64,000 bases of DNA from Streptomyces olivochromogenes. Lineage in GTDB: Bacteria; Actinomycetota; Actinomycetes; Streptomycetales; Streptomycetaceae. Below, piece by piece: positions 1-6,266 of this stretch. Each line of letters starts with the position of its first letter. Positions within the stretch are counted from its first letter, which is position 1. The DNA is taken from NCBI RefSeq assembly GCF_001514115.1, contig NZ_KQ948463.1, positions 62,001 through 126,000 of the forward strand. Reading direction: 5' to 3'. A program made the translations under genes and the position numbers. A model generated the notes under the pieces. The model saw nothing but the letters and a program-made list of their open reading frames with translations, made no database searches and had not been told where the DNA came from.

Positions 1-696
1 GCATTTTACCTGGGACATAACGAGCAGGACGTCGTCCCCATTCAGCACGGTCATGTCGCCGACCCAGAACCGTCCGTTCTCTGCCGGAGGGACGCCGAGG
101 ACTCCATCTTTTGCTCCATCAGGTAGGCCCTTGAACCTGTCGTCGAAGAGGTGCCTCGCTTGCTTGATCTTGATCTCCACTTCGCGCTGAATCTCGTCGC
201 GCTCCTTGTCGACCGCCACATTCACCGCGCTGGTCCAGCGGCCCCAGAACGCGTCCATGGGCTGTCCAATGTGCTTCAAGAGCGTCTCGACGTTCTCGGC
301 GAGCGTGGGGAGCAGGGCCTTCGCCTCATCGCCGACAGTCGTGTGCGCTGTGCCGTTACGAAGGGCGATCAACTGATCGAGTTGTTCATCCTGCGGGAGC
401 ACCTTCATGCGCCGGAGCCGCGCAATGGCTTCCGAGGCGCCGACGGTACGAACCTTCTTGGCGTCCAGATCCACGTCACCGCAGAGGTACAGCAGCATGT
501 CCGAGTTGCCGTTGCGCATTTCGACCAGGTAGGCCGGGTTCTTCGAGACGAGGACCGCTTTGGCGAGCTTCTCGAAGGCGACACCCCCGTGAAGGGCGAA
601 CTCGTCGTACTCGCCACGCGCGTGGTCGTCCATGGCCTTCTGGGCGGCAGTTCTGGCCGCTGCAAGGAAGCTCTCGAACGAGAGCGAATCGTCCAT
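1..696 (-). CDS. HEPN-motif hypothetical protein, 3' end beyond window
   Basis: I translated this on the minus strand from ATG at 696; it stays open for 232 codons and runs off the left edge, so the C-terminus is unknown. The product begins MDDSLSFESF and is helical and soluble. Residues 113-118 read RNGTAH, matching the R-x4-6-H signature of HEPN domains, which are RNase toxins or nucleotide-binding modules in many defence and toxin-antitoxin systems. A helix around residues 38-52 (GVAFEKLAKAVLV) is typical of the first half of such folds. It sits in a decayed mobile island with HNH, Abi_C and Trypco2 genes, which suits a defence role. The HEPN call rests on the motif and helical context only; the domain could instead be a non-catalytic HEPN relative. 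Confidence 0.6.
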   Translation of the reverse strand, partial: MDDSLSFESFLAAARTAAQKAMDDHARGEYDEFALHGGVAFEKLAKAVLVSKNPAYLVEMRNGNSDMLLYLCGDVDLDAKKVRTVGASEAIARLRRMKVLPQDEQLDQLIALRNGTAHTTVGDEAKALLPTLAENVETLLKHIGQPMDAFWGRWTSAVNVAVDKERDEIQREVEIKIKQARHLFDDRFKGLPDGAKDGVLGVPPAENGRFWVGDMTVLNGDDVLLVMSQVKC

Positions 697-736
697 GGAC
701 GGACGGTAGCGGCGCCTGTACTACAAACGCGACGGG

Positions 737-1507
737 TTATGTGCGGTTCGTAAGCGTTGCCGGACGCGCCCACTGAATCGGCAGAGTGGTTGGGCGGGCG
801 ATGGCCGCCATGTGGTCTGCTGGCAACTGCCTCGGCGGTGGCCACGTCAGCGCAGCGCCGACAGGCCACAGTGGATGGAACATGGGATGAGGATCGAAGG
901 GCGCAAGGATCTGATCGTCATCGAGGGACCCGGCCCGGACCAGCTGGATCAAAAACCAGCCGATCCTCAGCGTCGAGACATACGTCGGGTTGGCGGTAGG
1001 GGTTGGCCAGCTGTACTGAGGGCAAATAAATTCGATCGTGGCTGAACCCTCATCGCCTTTCCAGGGCTCCATGGCACCGATTCTGGCGATCATGAAGCGG
1101 CTGGGCTCACGATCGCGATAGAAGGCGGCGCAGTCCTTCAGCGGCAGCATCTCCAACCTGGGATGCTTGTTCTGGCCCGCGAACATGAACATGGTCTTGA
1201 GGGACCAAGAGGCCAGCGCTTTCTGGTCATCTGGGGTCAGTTCGGCGTCTCGTCCGTTGATCAAGTCGGGCAGGAACGAACGCACCTCGTCTTCGAGTCT
1301 GTTCATCCATCCGTTGTTGCAGGACGCACAAACGATCTTGACTGTGGAGTTAACCGCCGATGCGACGTGTTGATCCCGGGTTGATTCTGTCTCTCGGACG
1401 TGGAGGGCCCGAGAGCCGCCTGGCGGCAACACAGACTTGAGCCACTTGGGAAGTGTGTGCTCCTTCGTCAGCGGAGTGGCGCCACAGAAGACACAGGTAC
1501 GAGCCAT
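737..1507 (-). CDS. HNH-type zinc-binding protein (putative endonuclease)
   Basis: A 256-residue protein starting MARTCVFCGA. The N-terminus holds a C-x2-C knuckle (CVFCG), then EHTLPKWL about ten residues on, and a second knuckle near residue 60 in VCASCNNGWMNRLEDEV. This layout is that of the treble-clef HNH fold, with EH supplying the catalytic/metal histidine and the CNNGW segment closing the zinc site. The rest is alpha/beta with a hydrophobic WFLIQL segment, not a membrane span. I chose ATG at 1507 because the zinc knuckle begins four residues later; an upstream in-frame ATG at 1552 would add 15 unlikely residues. It lies 40 bp downstream of the HEPN gene on the same strand. Family members are often unannotated phage or island proteins; nuclease activity is inferred. 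Confidence 0.6.
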   Translation of the reverse strand: MARTCVFCGATPLTKEHTLPKWLKSVLPPGGSRALHVRETESTRDQHVASAVNSTVKIVCASCNNGWMNRLEDEVRSFLPDLINGRDAELTPDDQKALASWSLKTMFMFAGQNKHPRLEMLPLKDCAAFYRDREPSRFMIARIGAMEPWKGDEGSATIEFICPQYSWPTPTANPTYVSTLRIGWFLIQLVRAGSLDDDQILAPFDPHPMFHPLWPVGAALTWPPPRQLPADHMAAIARPTTLPIQWARPATLTNRT

Positions 1508-1548
1508 GCCGGGACGGTAACCGCCCCTGTGGTACAGGGTGATGGAAT

Positions 1549-1884
1549 TCAAAAAGACTCGGCCCCAGGGCGAACCACACCCAGGAGCTCCCGGGGCCGG
1601 GGGCTTGTGTCAGTCCTCGTGGGGGTGCGCGTGGCGTTCACCGCGCTGTGGGTGTGGACCGTCCACCGGAAATAGTTGGTAAAGGTGCTGGTCCCGATCA
1701 GGAACTCCAGACGGTCCAGGTGCGTGACGTCGTCGACCTTCAGGATGAGCCGGATCAGCTTGCCCGTGAGATTCATGGCGGACCCGGCGAGCTTGCGGAC
1801 CTCCCTCTGCGGAACTTCCTCCCGCGGATGGCCTGTTGCGTTGCGGCCCGACAAAGCCGCTGCGGCAAGGGACCGAAGAGCCAT
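1549..1884 (-). CDS. Hypothetical protein, possible gene remnant
   Basis: An open frame of 111 codons. The middle part (MNLTGKLIRLILKVDD, then VTHLDRLEFLIG) reads like genuine amphipathic protein, while both ends are low-quality: the first 36 residues have no good ribosome binding site and the last 30 are Pro/Thr/Arg-rich and overlap a GC-rich inverted stretch. The frame stays open upstream through a second HTH-gene remnant, so this may be a surviving piece of a longer gene fused to junk. A start at the internal ATG (1776) is as likely as the one given. No family recognised. Confidence 0.3.
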   Translation of the reverse strand: MALRSLAAAALSGRNATGHPREEVPQREVRKLAGSAMNLTGKLIRLILKVDDVTHLDRLEFLIGTSTFTNYFRWTVHTHSAVNATRTPTRTDTSPRPRELLGVVRPGAESF

Positions 1885-1916
1885 CAGAGGATCCGTCGAG
1901 GGCAGGCGCTTAGCCC

Positions 1917-2000
1917 TCAGGCAGCAGGGATCGGTACACGCTTGACCTTCGCCCGGGTGGCCATCTCGGCCCTCGCGACGTCGAGATGGCGGAAGAGCGG
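1917..2000 (-). pseudogene. C-terminal remnant of an excisionase-like HTH gene
   Basis: Read on the minus strand this codes for PLFRHLDVARAEMATR followed by about a dozen residues and a stop, with an in-frame stop just upstream. It is nearly the same as the C-terminal part of the broken HTH gene 600 bp away, and the DNA of 1921-2000 aligns with 2583-2663. It is therefore a leftover end of a second copy of that gene. It cannot be functional by itself. Confidence 0.6.
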
Positions 2001-2149
2001 TCAGGAGCTGACGGTCGTCAGGCGCTGCTTACGGTCAAGATCACAGTTGTGGCATGAGTGTAGACCCCATGAAGATTTTGGGGATAGCTTGCGCTGCCCG
2101 ACTCTTCGCGCACGGTGTCGTTGCCGGTCAGGGCTCTGAGGGGGTTGCC

Positions 2150-2563
2150 GTGAATCGGGTTCGGTACCGGTGGCGGGATGAGTACGAGGGTGATCCGGAG
2201 TACCAGCGCATCCTGGCGGCGGTGGAACGACCCTGGTGGAAGCGGCCGGTGACCATCATCGGAGGCGTGGTCGCTGTCACCGTCGCTTCGTTCCTCCTGG
2301 GTGGCGCGCTCATGGGCTCTGGGGGTAGCTCGGGCACATCTTCGCCGGACCCCTGGGTGCAAGGGCAGGGCGACGGCCAGTCGCAGAACAACCAGCAGCA
2401 GAACAATCAGCCTGTTGGGATGTCCGCCGCGCAGAAGTTTCAGCTTCTGAACCAGTTCTGCAATCAACAGGCTGGCGGCCCAACCAACGTGGACGAAGCC
2501 GCGCTCTTGGAGTGCAACAACAGCTACTACGTGACGGATCAGGGCCAGGTCCTGCCGAAGTAG
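2150..2563 (+). CDS. Small single-pass membrane protein of unknown function
   Basis: A 137-residue protein from GTG at 2150, which has a GGGGG run five bases upstream; an in-frame ATG at 2054 would add 32 residues that look non-coding. An acidic/aromatic N-terminus (RYRWRDEYEGDPEYQ) precedes one membrane span near residues 35-57 (VTIIGGVVAVTVASFLLGG). Next is a Gly/Ser/Gln/Asn-rich linker and a C-terminal region of about 45 residues with two cysteines (QFCNQQ and LLECNN) that could pair outside the membrane. N-in/C-out topology is predicted from the positive residues before the span. It is convergent with the broken HTH gene. No family recognised; likely cargo of the island. Confidence 0.65.
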   Translation: MNRVRYRWRDEYEGDPEYQRILAAVERPWWKRPVTIIGGVVAVTVASFLLGGALMGSGGSSGTSSPDPWVQGQGDGQSQNNQQQNNQPVGMSAAQKFQLLNQFCNQQAGGPTNVDEAALLECNNSYYVTDQGQVLPK

Positions 2564-2789
2564 CCCAGGGCCCCAGGGGCAGGCAGCAGGGACCAGCACG
2601 CGCACTTGGCCTTGGTTCGGGTGGCCATCTCGGCCCTAGCGACGTCGAGATGGCAGAAGAGCTTCTGGCCTCGGTGATCGAGGTACTCGACTTCAGATGT
2701 TTTCGGCGGACCCACGAATAGACCGTCACGGTGCTGACGCCCGTCAGCTTGGCGGCCTTGCGGGCGGTCAGCCAGAGTTCGCCCTTCAC
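2539..2789 (-). pseudogene. Frameshifted excisionase-like helix-turn-helix gene
   Basis: Translation begins at GTG 2789, six bases after a GGGAGG site, and gives VKGELWLTARKAAKLTGVS, then VTVYSWVRRKHLK: a classic MerR/excisionase-type winged HTH. After about 38 codons the frame is lost; the continuation YLDHRGQKLFCHLDVARAEM, followed by ATRTKAK, is found in another frame starting near 2690. One small indel around 2685-2692 restores a single small DNA-binding protein of about 80 residues. Proteins of this type regulate or direct excision of integrated elements. With the frameshift it is probably dead, though a sequencing error cannot be excluded. A related fragment lies at 1917-2000. Confidence 0.7.
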
Positions 2790-2921
2790 TGAAGCCCTCC
2801 CGAACATGCGAAAGGCCCCGGTCCGCCAGTGGCGTCGGGGCCTGCATGAGGACGTACGCGTCCTGCTGATCGCGATCAGGCGGTGCACTAGACAAAGTGC
2901 AAGCACCTGTTCTGACGGGCG

Positions 2922-3257
<336 letters not shown>

Positions 3258-3502
3258 GGACAGGCGAGTGTGCCGTCAGGACTCGGGGTCCGCCATGCAC
3301 GACTGACAGTCAACGCTGCTGTGACGTGGTGTGAGCTGATTCTCGACACTCTGGGCGACCCTGCTGCCCCGTGGCGCAAGGGCAAGGCGTGATCACTTGC
3401 GGAGGAGTTGATCAAGATCGCGATGAACGCCACAGAATCCCCGGGTTGAGCTGATCACCCCAACTGCCTGACACTGTCAGTCCGCCAGGGACGAGGGGCA
3501 TC

Positions 3503-3853
3503 GTGGGCGACGCGCAGTACCACCAGCAGAACCTCCACCAGCTCTATGACGACATGGCGCACGATGATCTGGCAGGGGAGGGGATCTTCGCCTCCGGCGG
3601 ATCCAGCACCCGGAGATGGCCCTATGCCGAAGAGGGGCCAGCGAACCGGGACAAGATCTGGAATCACACGGAGCGCAAGGAAGCCCAGGAGCGGGCCCAC
3701 GAGTTGCTCTTGAGGAGCTTGACCGAGGAGCAGGCGGACGCGCTGTTGATCTGTTCTATGGACAAGGACGTTCTGGATGACCTGATCGGGGCCCTCTGGA
3801 AGCAGTACCAGCGCGGCGTCATTGATGGAGCCCCCAAGATCGTGGGCACGTAG
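3503..3853 (+). CDS. Hypothetical soluble protein
   Basis: A 116-residue acidic protein beginning at GTG 3503, with a GACGAGGGG site eight bases upstream. It has no signal peptide or membrane span. The N-terminus is Gln/His/Asp-rich; the second half is two clear helices (KEAQERAHELLLRSLTEEQA and MDKDVLDDLIGALWKQYQRG). It ends 44 bp before the Trypco2 gene on the same strand, so the two may be co-transcribed. No family recognised; its neighbours suggest a partner role in a conflict module. Confidence 0.65.
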   Translation: MGDAQYHQQNLHQLYDDMAHDDLAGEGIFASGGSSTRRWPYAEEGPANRDKIWNHTERKEAQERAHELLLRSLTEEQADALLICSMDKDVLDDLIGALWKQYQRGVIDGAPKIVGT

Positions 3854-3896
3854 GTCACTTCCAGAAGATCCTGACAGTGCAGGTGGAGGCAGCGCC

Positions 3897-4277
3897 GTGG
3901 CGAAGATCGGACTCAAGGAAGCCATCCAGGCCGCATACGACGAGTTGTACGCAGCGATCACGGAGATCCCTGTCCGTCACGGTCTGAACTTCGAGTACCA
4001 GGCGATCGACATGGAGTTCACGGTCGAGATGGCGGAGTCCAAGGAGAGGTCCGGAGGCGTGAAGGTCTGGGTGGTAGAAGGGGCGGCCAAGGGCGCGACC
4101 GAGGAGCGGACGACCCACACGATTCGTCTATCCATCGCCCCGCGAGGCCCCGGGTGGGAAGGGTCCGACTTCGCGGATATCGTAGTTACCGACGAGATCA
4201 CTTCCAGAGGATCTCGACCCGGTCCGGGTTCCACACGTCGAGGAGCCGGATCGCAGGGTGAACCAGGATCTCTCTGA
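3897..4277 (+). CDS. Trypco2 (trypsin-co-occurring domain 2) protein
   Basis: A 126-residue protein from GTG 3897, nine bases after a GGTGGAGGC site. The first 85 residues follow the Trypco2 pattern: IGLKEAIQAAYDELYAA, a strand FEYQAIDMEFTVEMA, the hallmark GGVKVWVVEGAAKG, then THTIRLSIAP. Trypco2 is a small domain found in bacterial conflict systems, often with trypsin-like proteases or NTPase modules, and thought to mediate protein-protein contacts. The last 27 codons, from about 4198, run antisense through the 3' end of the integrase gene and look unnatural (SRGSRPGPGSTRRGAG), so the native stop was probably lost. A 16-bp near-repeat flanks the domain at 3855-3870 and 4198-4213. Confidence 0.75.
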   Translation: MAKIGLKEAIQAAYDELYAAITEIPVRHGLNFEYQAIDMEFTVEMAESKERSGGVKVWVVEGAAKGATEERTTHTIRLSIAPRGPGWEGSDFADIVVTDEITSRGSRPGPGSTRRGAGSQGEPGSL

Positions 4278-5683
4278 TCAGGCGCCGGTACACGGACTGC
4301 TTCCGGGCCACGGAGCAGTCCTTCCACTCCTTGCGGAGCTGGGCCGAACTGATCTCGGATAGGTTGGCCTTGACGCTGTACTCCGCCATCTCCCGACGGA
4401 TGTCCGCCATCCGCATGTTGAGCTTGTCGATCACGTTCTGAATCTCCCGAGCCGGATGGTCGCCGTCCAGGAGTTCGTCCTCCAGCTCCTTCTTCCGCTT
4501 CTCGTCGCGGACGAGCTTGGCCTCCAGAGCCGGCCGGGGTCGTTGACGTCCTCCTCGTCCGCCACCTCGACCTCCTCCAGCCGCTTGAACAGCGGCTTCT
4601 CCACGAGGGGTTCGAGGTCAGGGATCTGGATCGTCCGGCCGCCACAGCCGCCCCCGTCCTTCTTGCACGTATAGATGGCCATGTCCTTGTCCCCGCGCTG
4701 GCCCGTGCTCACCTTGTGGTGCTGCGTCCTCTCCTTCTTGCAGGAGCAGGGCTGGCCCACGACGTGCGGGACCTGCCAGGTGCACCGGAGCAGGCCCGAG
4801 TGCGGGTACTTCAGGGCCGTGGCGTCGAGCTCCCCGAACTCCGCCTTGCACTCCTCGGACCGCTCGCCCAGCAGGGCCCGGAGGGCGTCGCTCTTCTCCG
4901 ACGAGATGATCGCGGGCCAGACGGCCTTCCCCTTGATGACGCCCTTGTGCTCCTTGCGGCCCGAGATCCGGGCGGACATGAGCATGGCCCGCGTCCCCTG
5001 ATACGAGAAGTCGCCCCCGGTGGTGGTCTTCACGCCGTTGTCGATGGCGTCCATGACCGGGCTGTACAGCTTCTCGCCCTCCAGGGCCCGGTCCGCCCAG
5101 CGCCCGATCCACTTCGCCTCCCACTCGTTGACGGTCTCGTGGGTGATCTTTCGGCGCGGGCCCTCACCGTCGAAGTGCCGGTCATGACCGAAGGCCCGGT
5201 GGCCGGAGTTGTCGATCTTTCCGGCGGCCACCAGCTCCTCGGCCTTGCGGAGGATGCGCTCCTGCTTGTGTTCCACCTCGTACTTCGCGATGGCCCCGAG
5301 CATCCGGGCGACCAAGCGGCCCGTGGGGGTGCTCAGATCGAGATCGCCCGCATTGACGGTCGCGATCTCGGTCTTGTGGTCCTCCACGATGATGATCAGA
5401 TCTTCCAGCTCTGCGGGCCGGCGGTACATGCGGTCCGGGTGCCAGGTCACGATGGCGTCGATGTTGCCGGACTTCACGTCCTCCAGCATTCGCAGGTATT
5501 CCTTGCGCTTCTTCCGCCGGTCAGCGGCGGTCGTGTCGTCGTCCTTATAGAGGTCGACGAACTTCCAGCCGAGCTTGGCGATCTCCTGTTCGCAGTCCTC
5601 CCGCCGGCGCTTCGTACCAAGCCCGCCTCCCTCACGGTCATCTGAGATGCGGACGTAGATCCCGACGCGGCGGCCCCCTTCAT
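4198..5683 (-). pseudogene. Large serine integrase, two frameshifts
   Basis: Three consecutive frames combine into one recombinase of about 495 residues. The start ATG (5683, MKGAAA) is one frame off from VGIYVRISDDREG, which holds the nucleophilic serine; the indel lies near 5655-5678. The main frame has the resolvase core (AIVTWHPDRMYRRP, then STPTGRLVARMLGA), the recombinase domain, and a zinc ribbon with Cys pairs around 4640-4790 (CSCKKE and TCKKDGGGC). Near 4530-4538 (GGCCGG) the frame breaks again; the coiled coil and C-terminus (PALEAKLVRDEKRKK to VEILWK) continue in a third frame. The family catalyses phage or element integration between attP and attB. As sequenced it is inactive; sequencing error at both GC-rich spots is the alternative. 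Confidence 0.8.
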
Positions 5684-5758
5684 GCCGTCAAGGTTGGGCG
5701 AGTAGATGCCCTCCAAGGAAGGTGCGACACGGCCGCTCAGGCCGCCTACGATCCGTTC

Positions 5759-6202
5759 GTGGTCCTCTTCCAGCTGGAACGCGTGTCCCCTTCTTCCGTC
5801 GAAGAGAGCTGGCGTCGGCTCACCGACTGGCCCCGGCATGCGGCCGTCGTCCCGCTGACCCGGGTCACCGTGCGCACCCCGCCGCCGACCGGCGAGGGCA
5901 CGGTGTTCGTCGCGCGGTCGGGGGTGGGTCCGTTGGTCTTCGACGATCCGATGGAGGTCGTCATCTGGCGGCCACCCCAGGACGGGGGCGCGGGAAGGTG
6001 CCGGCTGGTCAAGCGCGGCACGTTCGTCACGGGGTGGGCCGAGATCGAGGTCCGTCCGGTGGCGGGCGGGGGCTCGCGGGTGCTCTGGCGGGAGGACCTG
6101 GACGTACGGTGGCTGCCGCGGTTCTTCGACCGGCCCCTGGGGTGGGCGGGGCGGTGGATGTTCGGGCGAGCGGTGGGAGGGCTGCTGCGGCCGGAATCCT
6201 GA
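5759..6202 (+). CDS. SRPBCC-family (START-like) protein
   Basis: A 147-residue protein of the SRPBCC/polyketide-cyclase fold: FQLERVSPSSVEESWRRLTD (first strand and helix), then PPPTGEGTVFVAR, a DPMEVVIWRPP turn, and a long C-terminal helix. Members bind small hydrophobic ligands or lipids in a deep cavity; the substrate here is unknown. The family usually begins a few residues before FQLER. GTG 5759 fits, but there is no ribosome binding site and the frame is open upstream to about 5714. Since the broken integrase starts only 75 bp away on the other strand, integration may have replaced the original promoter and start region. Confidence 0.75.
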   Translation: MVLFQLERVSPSSVEESWRRLTDWPRHAAVVPLTRVTVRTPPPTGEGTVFVARSGVGPLVFDDPMEVVIWRPPQDGGAGRCRLVKRGTFVTGWAEIEVRPVAGGGSRVLWREDLDVRWLPRFFDRPLGWAGRWMFGRAVGGLLRPES

Positions 6203-6266
6203 CGCTCCGTGCGCGCGGCGGGTCGCGCACCTATGTGTGAAACGGGAGAATTGTAGTCTTTACATC

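Noticed and set aside
151-753. A 200-codon plus-strand frame at the left edge
   Set aside because: The minus strand here encodes the HEPN-motif protein with a normal start and better codon pattern.
1648-2139. A 163-codon plus-strand frame
   Set aside because: Runs across the antisense of the HTH remnant and has Arg/Gln-rich, featureless sequence; no ribosome binding site.
5684-5760. tRNA-type attachment site for the integrase
   Set aside because: No tRNA cloverleaf could be drawn; serine integrases do not need one and no second att copy was found in the window.
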